A stretch of DNA of 55,510 nucleotides from Spirochaetales bacterium (GTDB taxonomy: Bacteria > Spirochaetota > Spirochaetia > Sphaerochaetales > Sphaerochaetaceae), in NCBI GenBank assembly GCA_022788185.1, contig JALEVV010000073.1:1-55510 (forward strand). Direction: 5' to 3'. This document shows positions 16,043 to 24,837 of the stretch, piece after piece. The notes below the pieces were generated by a model. That model worked only from the letters and a program-made list of their open reading frames with translations, did no database searches and was not told where the DNA came from. Both the position numbers and the translations under genes were made by a program. Each line of letters starts with the position of its first letter. Position 1 is the first letter of the stretch.

Positions 16043-17497
16043 TCAGCCCTTACGCCAGAAGGACCGGGAAAAGAGTGCGTAGACTGTAAAGAGTTCAAGC
16101 CTTCCCACCAGCATCAGGAATGATGCCACCCACTGGAGCGCGGGAGAGAAGATCGAGAAGTTGCCACTGGGACTTGCATCCCCGAGGCCTATTCCGATGT
16201 TTCCTATGAAGAGGAATGCCGATGAAAGGCATGTTTCCAGCGATCTTCCGCTGGTGGAGATTATCAGGGCACCGACAAGTCCCGTCAGCATGTATGCCCC
16301 GATGAATCCGGCAATGGAAAGCGTCGTATCCTGTGCGATGATATCAGATCCGAGTCTCGTCTGGATGACAGCCCTGGGATGGAGGCGCTTCCTGATGGTG
16401 TTCCTGGCCAGTGCGATCAGTGTTGAAATCCTGACGACCTTCATGCCGCCTCCGGCAGAGCCCGCACAGCCTCCCACGAAGAACAGCAGGAAGAGCAGCA
16501 TCTGGTTGAAGACGGGCCAGTAAGTGTAATCGGCGGTGGCAAATCCGGTGGTGGTAAGCACCGAAATCACATGAAAGGCGGAGTATCTGAGGGCAGTCAG
16601 GAAGTCGGGATATACATGGTTAAGGAGGAGGCTTACGGCTCCCACCAGGGAGAATATGGCAATAAGGGACATGTAAACCCTGAATTCCACATCCTTCAGT
16701 ACCTTGTCGATCCTGCCCTGCAGGGCCTTGAAGAAGAGCGCGAAGTTCATTCCCGCAATCGTCATGAACACAATGCACACTACATCCACATATGCCGACT
16801 GATAACCTCCGATCGAACTGTTTTTGGCGGAGAAGCCCGCAGCGCCCATCGTACCGAAGGTTACTGTGACCGCATCGAAGAGCGACAGCTTTCCGAGAAG
16901 AAGGAAAAGAACCTCCAGAACCGAAAAGCCCACGTATATTCCCCATAGGATCATTGCGGTGTGCTGGATCTGGGGTGTCAGCTTATCCTTGGTCGGTCCC
17001 ACCGATTCGGCACTGACCAGGTTTGCACCCCTGACTCCCATGAAGGGAAGGATGGCGACGAAGAGAACGACGATTCCCATGCCGCCCAGCCAGTTCGTCA
17101 TGCCGCGCCAGAAGAGAATCGACTTCAGCTGATCCTCAATCGAGGTAAGTGCGGTGGCACCCGTCGTCGTGAATCCGGACATTATCTCAAAGTATGATGC
17201 CGAATAGGTATCGAAGGTATGCGTAAGGTATAGGGGAAGCGCTCCGAAAGCAGTTGCGATCACCCAGGTCAGGGTAACGAAGAGATAGCTGTCCTTTGCC
17301 TTGATCTTTATCGGCTCCTTTCTCAGAAACAGAAGGACCAGGGAGTGGACCGCCACCATCACGATGATCGTGAAGGAAAAGGCCTTTATCGCCTCCGTCT
17401 CCCCGTAGCCGAAGGCAAGCATTAAAGGCACTGCCATCAGCAGGGCTATGAAGAGCTGTATGAAGCAGAGCAGCTTTATTACGGATTTTACGTTCAC
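16043..17497 (-). CDS. trkH: TrkH potassium uptake channel subunit
   Basis: A 484-residue membrane protein with the repeated pore-loop architecture of TrkH/KtrB potassium uptake systems. Selectivity-filter regions are visible as SGFTTTGATALTS, FGTMGAAGFSAKNSS, TTTGFATADYTYWP and IGNIGIGLGDASPSG. It forms the membrane channel gated by the TrkA protein encoded immediately upstream. The start is GTG 17497, overlapping the trkA stop (GTGA). A terminator follows. The function is well supported. Confidence 0.95.
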   Translation of the reverse strand: MNVKSVIKLLCFIQLFIALLMAVPLMLAFGYGETEAIKAFSFTIIVMVAVHSLVLLFLRKEPIKIKAKDSYLFVTLTWVIATAFGALPLYLTHTFDTYSASYFEIMSGFTTTGATALTSIEDQLKSILFWRGMTNWLGGMGIVVLFVAILPFMGVRGANLVSAESVGPTKDKLTPQIQHTAMILWGIYVGFSVLEVLFLLLGKLSLFDAVTVTFGTMGAAGFSAKNSSIGGYQSAYVDVVCIVFMTIAGMNFALFFKALQGRIDKVLKDVEFRVYMSLIAIFSLVGAVSLLLNHVYPDFLTALRYSAFHVISVLTTTGFATADYTYWPVFNQMLLFLLFFVGGCAGSAGGGMKVVRISTLIALARNTIRKRLHPRAVIQTRLGSDIIAQDTTLSIAGFIGAYMLTGLVGALIISTSGRSLETCLSSAFLFIGNIGIGLGDASPSGNFSIFSPALQWVASFLMLVGRLELFTVYALFSRSFWRKG

Positions 17498-18858
17498 CTG
17501 AACAGCTCCTGCACGAATGTGCTGTTGCTGTGGAGACAGCAGACCAGAACGGTATCACCCTCGGTGAAAACGTAGTTTCCTCCGGGTACGAACGCATCAT
17601 CGCCGCTTCTTTTGACACCGGCAATGATCACCTGCCCTCTCAGGTTGACCTCCTTAAGCGCCTTGCCCAGATGGCGGAAGCTGCCGCTTATCGAGTACTC
17701 GTAAACCTCCAGCTTTCCGTCAAATAGGGTATGCAGGCTCATTATCCGGCCGCTTCTCAGGTGCTTCACGATGGTATCGACCGTTGCCTCGGTCGTAGAA
17801 ATCGGGGCATCGATATCGAACTGCCGCGCCAGGGAGATGTAGTTGGGATTGGTCTTGATCAGGGCGATCGACCTGTCCACTCCCAGCTTCTTGGCATAGG
17901 ATGCGGTTATGATGTTCTGCTCATCGTTCTCGGTGAGACTTATGAGAATGTCGCTGTCTGCCAGGGATTCATCCTCCCAGAGGGTTTCATCGGTGATCGA
18001 TCCGTTTATGACCAGCAGGTCTGGAAAGAGTGTGGAGAACTCTTCTGCCACCTGGGCATTCCTCTCGATAAGGGTTGAAGAGGCACGTTCCTTTAAAGTG
18101 AAGCGGGTAAGCAGCGCCCTGGTTACCTTCGTTCCACCGACAAGGATCATCCTTCCCGAGTCCGTCTGTCTGCCTGTCTTTCCCTTCTGGTCAAAGATGG
18201 CCAGCGTGTCATCACTGTCACAGATGATCGCAATGTCATCACCGGGACGGATCACGGTGTCACCTGAAGGGAGGATTACCTTTCCCTTCCTATGAAGGCC
18301 AGTGACCACGATGTTTCCTGAAAAGCGGGAACGGAACTGAACGAGACTCAGGTTCGCGAAGGGACTGTTTTTAGCCACGTGCATCGTGAAAAGCAGGAAG
18401 TTGGTGTCCGGGAACGTTATCGTGTCGTAGTAGAGACCGCTCCTGACCACGTCAACGATTCTCCTTGCCGCCTCACTGTCCGGGTTAACGATGTCCGAGA
18501 TTCCAAGGACAGGAAGGCTCTTTCCGCCCTCATCCTCAGAGAGGTATGAGATCGACCTGATCGCCGCCACCGTCTTGGTGACGTTGGGAAAGCTTGCGGT
18601 GACAAGACCGCAGCTGACCAGATTCACCTCGTCAGAATCCGTTACGGCTATTACCGTATCGGCCTCCTCGACTCCGGCTTCAATGAGTCTGTCAATATTT
18701 GTGGCGGATCCGCATACCGCCATACAGTCCAGCTTGGCGAGGGCACTCTGGCACCTGCTGCCTGAAATGTCAAGAAAAGTGACTGCCGCCTTTTCCTCGA
18801 TAAGATGTCTTGCCAGACGGAGCCCTCTTCTTCCGGCTCCGATAATGATTACCTTCAT
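17494..18858 (-). CDS. trkA: TrkA potassium uptake regulatory subunit
   Basis: A 454-residue cytoplasmic protein with two RCK repeats, each an N-terminal Rossmann nucleotide-binding half (MKVIIIGAGRRGLRLARHL at the start; MILVGGTKVTRALLTRF near 235) and a TrkA_C half. It binds NAD(H) or adenine nucleotides and gates TrkH. It is the first gene of trkAH. ATG 18858 lies nine bases after a perfect TATAAT, with no Shine-Dalgarno sequence. It diverges from hprK; the two promoters are about 15 bases apart. Confidence 0.95.
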   Translation of the reverse strand: MKVIIIGAGRRGLRLARHLIEEKAAVTFLDISGSRCQSALAKLDCMAVCGSATNIDRLIEAGVEEADTVIAVTDSDEVNLVSCGLVTASFPNVTKTVAAIRSISYLSEDEGGKSLPVLGISDIVNPDSEAARRIVDVVRSGLYYDTITFPDTNFLLFTMHVAKNSPFANLSLVQFRSRFSGNIVVTGLHRKGKVILPSGDTVIRPGDDIAIICDSDDTLAIFDQKGKTGRQTDSGRMILVGGTKVTRALLTRFTLKERASSTLIERNAQVAEEFSTLFPDLLVINGSITDETLWEDESLADSDILISLTENDEQNIITASYAKKLGVDRSIALIKTNPNYISLARQFDIDAPISTTEATVDTIVKHLRSGRIMSLHTLFDGKLEVYEYSISGSFRHLGKALKEVNLRGQVIIAGVKRSGDDAFVPGGNYVFTEGDTVLVCCLHSNSTFVQELFR

Positions 18859-18867
18859 ATATCTGCG

Positions 18868-18895
18868 ATTATAGCGGAAAAAGCCATATCTTCAA
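18868..18895 (-). promoter_or_regulatory. trkA promoter
   Basis: Minus-strand -35 TTGAAG (18895-18890), 16-base spacer, -10 TATAAT (18873-18868), then nine bases to the ATG. The predicted transcript has almost no leader. Confidence 0.6.
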
Positions 18896-18910
18896 ACACC
18901 CACCCGCCCT

Positions 18911-18939
18911 TTGTTTTTACTACCCTCTCATGCTACAAT
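18911..18939 (+). promoter_or_regulatory. hprK promoter
   Basis: -35 TTGTTT (18911-18916), 17-base spacer, -10 TACAAT (18934-18939), seven bases to ATG 18947. The predicted start point falls on the start codon. Confidence 0.6.
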
Positions 18940-18946
18940 GGGTGCC

Positions 18947-19918
18947 ATGAAAGACTTTACGGTACTCGATCTTCTCGACCTGGACGTGAAGGACAACGGA
19001 GTGCTGAAGCTGCGTGTCCTGGCAGGAAGGGCCGGACTGTCCCGCATAATAAGGACGCCGCTGCTCTCCAGACCGGGCCTTCCGCTCTCAGGTTTCTTCA
19101 TGAACTTCAACTCATGCACGATACAGCTCTTCGGAAAGGGAGAGCAGGCGTATATCAGGAAGCTGCTTGAGGAGGGAAGGACGGAAACCCTGGAGCGCAT
19201 CTTCTCCTCGGACATCCCGTGCTGCATCTTCACCAAGGCCACAGGACTGGATCCAGCCATAATCGCACTGGCCGATAAGCATGAGGTTGCGGTGCTGACC
19301 ACCGAGCTTGACAGCTCTGACTTCTCACGCATGTGCTATGTGGTCCTCGATGAGGTGTTTGCGAAAACAGAGACAATCCACGGGGTACTCACCGAAGTGT
19401 TCGGCATCGGTGTCCTGATAACGGGAAATGCGGGTATCGGAAAGAGCGAGACCGCCCTGGAGCTCATTGAGAGGGGGCATCGCCTCGTCAGTGACGATAC
19501 GGTCAGGCTCAAGAACATATCGGGAACCCTGCTTATCGGGACGGGAGCCAACCCTGCCCTCGCCCACCACATGGAGATAAGGGGTATCGGAATCATAAAC
19601 GTGGCAGCCATGTACGGTATCGGAGCGATCAGGGAAAAGAAGCAGGTCCAGCTCAACGTCTGTCTCGAGGAGTGGGACAGCAGCAGGAACTACGACCGCA
19701 TCGGTGGCATGCTTGAAGCCGAGTACCTCGGCATCAGGATCCCGAAAATAGAAATACCGGTCCGACCGGGCCGGAATGTCCCCATTCTCATCGAGACCGC
19801 GGCAAGACTGGAAAGGCTCAAGAAAAACGGCCTTTACAGCGAGAAGGATTTCGACAGAAGCGTGCTTGACTACCTGGAGGGTGAATCCGCGAAGGGACTT
19901 TTCATGACAAAGGAGTGA
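18947..19918 (+). CDS. hprK: HPr kinase/phosphorylase
   Basis: A 323-residue bifunctional enzyme that phosphorylates and dephosphorylates the regulatory serine of HPr. It has the N-terminal DRTGG-like domain, Walker A GNAGIGKSE at about residues 160-168, a phosphorylase-type SDDTV region, and the HPrK signature MEIRGIGIINVAAMYGIGAIR near residue 210. ATG 18947 gives the family N-terminus (FTVLDLLDLD); an ATG nine bases upstream is possible. No ribosome-binding site is present. It is followed after three bases by the HPr gene, its substrate. Confidence 0.96.
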   Translation: MKDFTVLDLLDLDVKDNGVLKLRVLAGRAGLSRIIRTPLLSRPGLPLSGFFMNFNSCTIQLFGKGEQAYIRKLLEEGRTETLERIFSSDIPCCIFTKATGLDPAIIALADKHEVAVLTTELDSSDFSRMCYVVLDEVFAKTETIHGVLTEVFGIGVLITGNAGIGKSETALELIERGHRLVSDDTVRLKNISGTLLIGTGANPALAHHMEIRGIGIINVAAMYGIGAIREKKQVQLNVCLEEWDSSRNYDRIGGMLEAEYLGIRIPKIEIPVRPGRNVPILIETAARLERLKKNGLYSEKDFDRSVLDYLEGESAKGLFMTKE

Positions 19919-19921
19919 GAG

Positions 19922-20191
19922 ATGGTTTCAGGTGAACTCACGGTGGAAAACAGGGCAGGAATCCATACAAGGCCTGCAGGACAGATAGTCAAAACGGCTT
20001 CCCGTTTCAGATCCGACATCTTCTTCATTAAGGATGACATGCGGGTCAACGGCAAATCGATCATGGGAATAATCACTCTCGGTGCGACCTACAGGACAAA
20101 GCTTACCTGTGAATGCACCGGGGAGGATGAAAAGGACCTTTTCGATGCAGTGAAAAAACTGTTCCTCAACCGCTTCGAGGCAGAAAGTTGA
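19922..20191 (+). CDS. ptsH: HPr phosphocarrier protein
   Basis: An 89-residue HPr with the PTS phospho-acceptor His15 (NRAGIHTRPAG) and the regulatory Ser46 (NGKSIMGI) that HPr kinase targets. Both sites are intact, so it could act in PTS phosphotransfer and in serine-phosphate signalling. No EI or EII genes are in the window. It lies three bases after hprK and overlaps the LexA-like gene by four (TTGA). Confidence 0.96.
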   Translation: MVSGELTVENRAGIHTRPAGQIVKTASRFRSDIFFIKDDMRVNGKSIMGIITLGATYRTKLTCECTGEDEKDLFDAVKKLFLNRFEAES

Positions 20192-20769
20192 AGGGGCGGC
20201 TGACAAAGCGCCAGGAGGAAATCCTTGCCTTCATCACTGCCTATCAGAGGGAGAACATGATATGCCCCTCTCTGGAGGAGATCTCAGACCACTTTAAAAT
20301 AGCGGTCAGCTCAGTCTTCGACCACATGGAGGCACTTGAAAAAAAGGGGGTAATCGAACGCATCCCGGGACAGGCCCGTTCAATACGGCTTACGGGAGAG
20401 GAACGTCAGCTGAAGGCCCTTACCATTCCCCTGACGCTGAAGGACGGAAGCACTTCCACCCTTACCCTCTCAACCCTGCTTCTCAGGGGTGAGATCCCCT
20501 ATTTTGCCGTCGAGATGCAGGATGACTCGATGAAGAACATCGGCATCATGGAAAATGACCTCCTGATCTTCAGGAAGACCTCTGTTGCGGAGGAGCGGGA
20601 CATAATATACTTTCTCGATGAAAGCAGCGAGGAAGTGCTTGTAAGAAGGTACACCAGGGAGGCATCACGTTTCGTCATGCTGCCCGAAAGCGACAACGTC
20701 CCTTCAAGAATATGCAGGAACATCACGATCCTCGGCGTGCTTTCAAAGGTTCTCAGAAGTTATGAATGA
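20188..20769 (+). CDS. LexA-like repressor with altered self-cleavage site
   Basis: A 193-residue protein with a LexA-type winged helix N-terminus (LTKRQEEILAFITAYQRENM, then SSVFDHMEALEKKGVIER) and a C-terminal S24 peptidase-like domain. The catalytic serine survives in DDSMKNIGI (about residue 113), but the catalytic lysine position reads EVLVRRY (arginine) and no Ala-Gly cleavage pair is visible between the two domains. Self-cleavage in an SOS response therefore looks impaired. The start is TTG 20188, overlapping the ptsH stop. It is followed by holA, again with overlap. Confidence 0.82.
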   Translation: MKGRLTKRQEEILAFITAYQRENMICPSLEEISDHFKIAVSSVFDHMEALEKKGVIERIPGQARSIRLTGEERQLKALTIPLTLKDGSTSTLTLSTLLLRGEIPYFAVEMQDDSMKNIGIMENDLLIFRKTSVAEERDIIYFLDESSEEVLVRRYTREASRFVMLPESDNVPSRICRNITILGVLSKVLRSYE

Positions 20770-21835
20770 CGCATACATACTATTCGGTCCGGAAGAAGGA
20801 AAGAAACAGGACTGGCTCACGGAAAAGAAGAAGGAGGTGCTCGGCGCCCATCCCGATGCGGAAACGGTACTGCTCTTTACCTTCGAAACCGGTCCCGATG
20901 AGCTTCTGGACGCCCTCCAGTCGGCATCGCTCTTCTCCTCCTACCGCCTCGTTCTCCTCAAGAACTTCAACGATATTAAGAAGGGTCCCTTTCTTAATGC
21001 TCTTGTGAAGTTCCTGAAAAGCGACTCTGACGGCACCACACTCATCATGGTGAGTGATGAAGTCTCCCAGAAGCGCTTTCCCGCGGAGCTCACTTCCGCT
21101 CTGGACAAATCCCGGATCATCCCGTTTTACGAGATGAGGGATGATGAGAAAAAGTACTACGTCCAGACACTCTTCAGGAAGGAAAACTTCAGGATCGAAG
21201 GCGAGGCAATCTCACTCATCCTCTCCCTTGTGGAAAACAACACGCTGGAGCTCAGGACCTTCTGCTACCCTGTCATAGACTTCTTTGCAAAGCGCAGTGA
21301 GCGGACGATCACGACCGATGACATCTCCGCATTTCTGGCCCATACCAGGGAGGAGACTCCATCCACCCTCTTTGCCTACATTGCCGACGGAAACCTCCAG
21401 GGGGCCATCAGCTCTGCAGACAGAATGCTGCTTATGAGAAATGACGGTGGAATCGGAACGGTATCGGCCCTGGGAAAGTATTTCAGGGTCCTGGAAGACC
21501 TCCACTCACTCACCCGGAACATGAGTCTCAGGGATGCCTTCCGGCAGGCAGGCTCCCTTAAGACCTCCCCCTTCGACTACAAGGGCGTCTTCAACCTCAA
21601 TGACCAGCAGAGCTACACCAAGGCCCTGAGAAGGTACGGTGCTGAGGACACTGACCGTATCATAGCCCTGCTGGAGAGTGCAGATGCAGAAGTGAGAAAG
21701 ACCCCGCCTGAGATGCTCAAGGTGACGCTGGAAACACTTCTGTCAGTGATAATCAGATCAAAGGGAAAGGTAACGCCCCTCACACTAGAGCGTGAGCTTA
21801 TGGATGATTCTTTCAGCCACATCAAGGGGAATTGA
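20762..21835 (+). CDS. holA: DNA polymerase III delta subunit (HolA)
   Basis: A 357-residue clamp-loader subunit with the N-terminal RecA-like domain (YILFGPEEGKK), a characteristic SSYRLVLLKNFNDIKKG region, and the C-terminal collar domain. HolA opens the sliding clamp as part of the gamma/tau complex. ATG 20762 lies within the end of the LexA-like gene. The 3' end overlaps the convergent uvrC by 51 bases. Confidence 0.88.
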   Translation: MNDAYILFGPEEGKKQDWLTEKKKEVLGAHPDAETVLLFTFETGPDELLDALQSASLFSSYRLVLLKNFNDIKKGPFLNALVKFLKSDSDGTTLIMVSDEVSQKRFPAELTSALDKSRIIPFYEMRDDEKKYYVQTLFRKENFRIEGEAISLILSLVENNTLELRTFCYPVIDFFAKRSERTITTDDISAFLAHTREETPSTLFAYIADGNLQGAISSADRMLLMRNDGGIGTVSALGKYFRVLEDLHSLTRNMSLRDAFRQAGSLKTSPFDYKGVFNLNDQQSYTKALRRYGAEDTDRIIALLESADAEVRKTPPEMLKVTLETLLSVIIRSKGKVTPLTLERELMDDSFSHIKGN

Positions 21836-23557
21836 GCACTTCTTCGCCAGCGCCGGACCATCCAGCTCGAGTATTCCCTCGACACTGCCGCACGCTTCCA
21901 TGATCTTCCGGCTTCTGGCCTTTCCGACGCCCTCAATCGACTCCAGGAGGGCGAAGGATGCATCCCGGCTTCTCATCCGCTGATTGGCACTGGTTGCGAA
22001 GCGGTGACACTCATCCCTGACGGCGATGAGCACTCGCAGCGCACTGTCAGCCCTATCCAGCACCAGATTAGGCCTGTCATCGGGGAAAACCAGCTCCTCG
22101 TTGCGCTCGGCAAGACCCACTACAGGCACGTTTTCAAGTCCGATTATCTCAAGCATGTCCACAGCGGCATGGACCTGTCCCTTACCGCCATCTATCAGAA
22201 TGAGATCCGGGATCTCCCGCTTCTCGTTCACGAGCCTGGTGTAACGTCTGGTGACGGCCTCCCTCATCGACTCAAAGTCATCGATCTTGCCATCAAGGCT
22301 CTTTATGTTGAAACGCCTGTAATCCTTTACCGACGGATTACCGTTTTTGAAGACAATGAGGGATGCAACGGTGTATTTACCTGCCAGATGTGCGATATCG
22401 AAGCCCTCGATGTGGAGGGGAACCTTTTCTATGCCGAGAAGCTCCCTGAGCCTTTCAAGAGCCGGAGTGTTGTCCAGTGCGCACATGCGCTTTTCCACAT
22501 CCTCCGAGGCATTCACTTCCGCCATTCTGAGAATGCGGTAGTGCTTACCCTCCTTTGGAAAGGCGATATAGAGACTCATGTGAAGCTCCTCACGGAAATA
22601 CCTTGTCAGCAGCTCGGTATCGATCTCATGGGAGACGTAGAGTTCATTGGGAAGGGAATCACCGTCCGAGTAGTACTGAATGAGGAAGCTCAGCAGTGTT
22701 TCCGTCTCATCTCCCATCGTCTCAGCCCGGTAGAGGGCACGGCCCACCAGGGAGCCGGACCTGATCTGCATTATGGCAACGGTACAGAGCGGTCCCCTCA
22801 TCTCCACTGCGGCGTAGTCCCGGGACTCGCCGGTGGCATCCTGCACTGCCTGCTCGGCAATGACTGTCTCAAGACTCTTCAGGAGCTCCCGCTTTTTCGC
22901 CGCCTCCTCAAATCTCAGCTCCCTGGCATCCCTCATCATCTCCTCCCTCAGCCTGATGAGGCTCTTCTGATCATTGCCGGAGAGAAACTCCCTGATCTCC
23001 TTCACCTCCTCACAGTACTCTTCCGATGTGACGCCCCCGATGCAGGGACCAAGACACTTATGTATGTGGTAGTAAAGACATGGGCTCTGACGTTTCCTGA
23101 GATCCCCATGGCAGAGCCTGAGATGGTATCCCGCCCGGATAAGCTCCAGATAGGTCTCCAGCTGTTTACCCTGGGAAAAGGGTCCGAAGTAATCGGCACC
23201 GTCGGGAAGGATCCTCCTGGTCTTGAAGACCCGGGGAAAGTCCTCCTTCGTTATCTTGATCATCGGATAACTCTTCCCGTCCTTCAGGAGGATGTTGTAG
23301 TGCGGGTTGTACTTCTTTATGAGATTGTTCTCAAGCACCAGCGCCTCATACTCATTGCCGGTGATGATGTAGTCGATGTGGTCGATCTTCGAAACCAGGG
23401 CGGATGTTTTGGCATCCCGTCCCGAAAGGAAGTAGGACGAGACGCGCCGTCTCAGGTTCTTTGCCTTTCCGACATAGATAACAGTGTCGGATGCATCCTT
23501 CATCATGTAAATCCCGGAGTTCTCCGGAAGGGCATGGGCTTGGTCTTTTGCACTCAT
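21785..23557 (-). CDS. uvrC: excinuclease ABC subunit C
   Basis: A 590-residue nucleotide-excision nuclease. Domains in order: GIY-YIG (NSGIYMMKDASDTVIYVGKAKNLRRRV, about residues 13-38), a cysteine-bearing linker (CLYYHIHKCLGPC), a UVR segment, the C-terminal RNase H-like endonuclease (EGFDIAHLAGKYTV and LILIDGGKGQ), and the helix-hairpin-helix end (LLESIEGVGKARSRKIM). ATG 23557 was chosen to match the family N-terminus; a TATTAT -10 ends seven bases upstream and there is no ribosome-binding site. It diverges from the radical SAM gene. Confidence 0.96.
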   Translation of the reverse strand: MSAKDQAHALPENSGIYMMKDASDTVIYVGKAKNLRRRVSSYFLSGRDAKTSALVSKIDHIDYIITGNEYEALVLENNLIKKYNPHYNILLKDGKSYPMIKITKEDFPRVFKTRRILPDGADYFGPFSQGKQLETYLELIRAGYHLRLCHGDLRKRQSPCLYYHIHKCLGPCIGGVTSEEYCEEVKEIREFLSGNDQKSLIRLREEMMRDARELRFEEAAKKRELLKSLETVIAEQAVQDATGESRDYAAVEMRGPLCTVAIMQIRSGSLVGRALYRAETMGDETETLLSFLIQYYSDGDSLPNELYVSHEIDTELLTRYFREELHMSLYIAFPKEGKHYRILRMAEVNASEDVEKRMCALDNTPALERLRELLGIEKVPLHIEGFDIAHLAGKYTVASLIVFKNGNPSVKDYRRFNIKSLDGKIDDFESMREAVTRRYTRLVNEKREIPDLILIDGGKGQVHAAVDMLEIIGLENVPVVGLAERNEELVFPDDRPNLVLDRADSALRVLIAVRDECHRFATSANQRMRSRDASFALLESIEGVGKARSRKIMEACGSVEGILELDGPALAKKCSIPLDVAERIIHKLTL

Positions 23558-23564
23558 AAGAACT

Positions 23565-23593
23565 ATAATACTACTCTGAAAGGAAAACATCCA
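23565..23593 (-). promoter_or_regulatory. uvrC promoter overlapping the divergent promoter
   Basis: Minus-strand -10 TATTAT (23570-23565) ends seven bases before ATG 23557. A weak -35 TGGATG sits 17 bases upstream (23593-23588). The same bases read TATAAT on the plus strand (23564-23569), probably the -10 of the radical SAM gene, so the two promoters share one AT-rich box. Confidence 0.45.
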
Positions 23594-24837
23594 TGAGCGC
23601 ATATGACTCTCTGCTGGCCTCCTTCCCGCCTGAAAGGCAGGAAGCCTTCACGGCCCTCTTCGAAAAGTACTCAATGACACAGGCTGACAGGCTTCAGTTC
23701 CTGAAGGACAGTGCCGATCTCGAACTCTTTCAGGAGAAGGATCTGCTTTCGGTACTAGATATGCAAAAAATCGATTCCCGGCAGGCCAAACGGAGGGCTG
23801 AGGAGCTGATGAGGGAGGAAAGGGCGTACATGAGGGCCCTCCGTTACACCCCAACCGACTACTCCTCCTTCAACCCTCCCGTCATCAGGAGAAAGAAGGA
23901 GTGCATTGAGGAAATAAGCTCAGAAGGCATGAAGCTCTGGGGAAAGTGTCCCTGTCCCGTGGACGGGGAGAAGACAAGATGCTGCAGGCTCACGACGCTG
24001 GATGCGGCAATGCAGTGCTCCTTCGGCTGTTCCTACTGTTCCGTCCAGTCCTTCTACAGCGAGAACAGGATAAAGGTCGTCACCGATCTGGAAAGAAGCC
24101 TGGAAAATGCCGATCTTAATGGAATCTGGCACATAGGAACGGGACAGGCCTCGGACTCCCTCCTCACGGGAGACAGGTACGGCACGCTCTCAGCCCTTTC
24201 AGCCTTCGCTGAAAAACATCCCGACATCGTCATCGAGCTCAAGAGCAAGAGCGGCAGAACCGATGTCTTTGACCGGGAATACCCTGCCAACATGATCTTC
24301 ACCTGGTCGCTGAACGCTGAGGAGATGATAAAAAAGGAAGAGCACCTCACAGCATCCCTCGAAGAGCGAATCCGGGCAGCAGCTGCGGCCAGGGACAACG
24401 GCTCCCCCGTCGGCTTTCACATCCACCCCATGATCTGGCATAAGGGCTGGGAAGAAGGATACGCCCATGTGGTCTCCCTGATCGAAAAAAACTTCTCACC
24501 CTCCGATATCTGCATGATAAGCTTCGGCACGCTTACCTTCACAAAGGCAGTCCTCCAGCATTTAAGGACCCACCGCACCCCGTCCCGGGTGCTTGAAATC
24601 CCCCTGGAGGAGGCTGCGGGAAAGTATTCATACAGTCTAGACATCAAGAGAGAGATGTTCTCGAAAGCATACTCCTTCTTTTCAGAGGAGTTTAAGAAGG
24701 AAGTCTTCTTCTACCTGTGCATGGAAGATCCATCCCTCTGGAAGCCATGCCTCGGCCGGGAATACGCCTCTGACAGCGAGTTTGAAGCTGACATGAAGAA
24801 ATCATACTTCCGGAAGATCAGGGACTTCGTCTCATAA
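23593..24837 (+). CDS. spore-photoproduct-lyase-like radical SAM protein
   Basis: A 414-residue protein of the SPL (SplB) radical SAM family. The iron-sulfur ligands are in CSFGCSYC (C-x3-C-x2-C) near residue 140, with the family features CPCPVDGEKTRCCRL just before and FHIHPMIWHKGWEEGY near 275. Known SPL repairs the UV-induced thymine spore photoproduct. Spirochaetes do not form endospores, so the substrate may differ. The divergent partner is uvrC, consistent with DNA repair. AAAGGA lies ten bases before ATG 23593. Its 3' end overlaps the mannosidase remnant on the other strand. Confidence 0.85.
   Translation: MSAYDSLLASFPPERQEAFTALFEKYSMTQADRLQFLKDSADLELFQEKDLLSVLDMQKIDSRQAKRRAEELMREERAYMRALRYTPTDYSSFNPPVIRRKKECIEEISSEGMKLWGKCPCPVDGEKTRCCRLTTLDAAMQCSFGCSYCSVQSFYSENRIKVVTDLERSLENADLNGIWHIGTGQASDSLLTGDRYGTLSALSAFAEKHPDIVIELKSKSGRTDVFDREYPANMIFTWSLNAEEMIKKEEHLTASLEERIRAAAAARDNGSPVGFHIHPMIWHKGWEEGYAHVVSLIEKNFSPSDICMISFGTLTFTKAVLQHLRTHRTPSRVLEIPLEEAAGKYSYSLDIKREMFSKAYSFFSEEFKKEVFFYLCMEDPSLWKPCLGREYASDSEFEADMKKSYFRKIRDFVS

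Noticed and set aside
15736-16098. A 120-codon minus-strand frame upstream of the ABC permease
   Set aside because: It overlaps the trkH 3' end and its terminator and the permease start; no recognisable domain.
22004-23596. A 530-codon plus-strand frame
   Set aside because: It is the exact antisense of uvrC, which is certain from its motifs; the long frame follows from codon bias.
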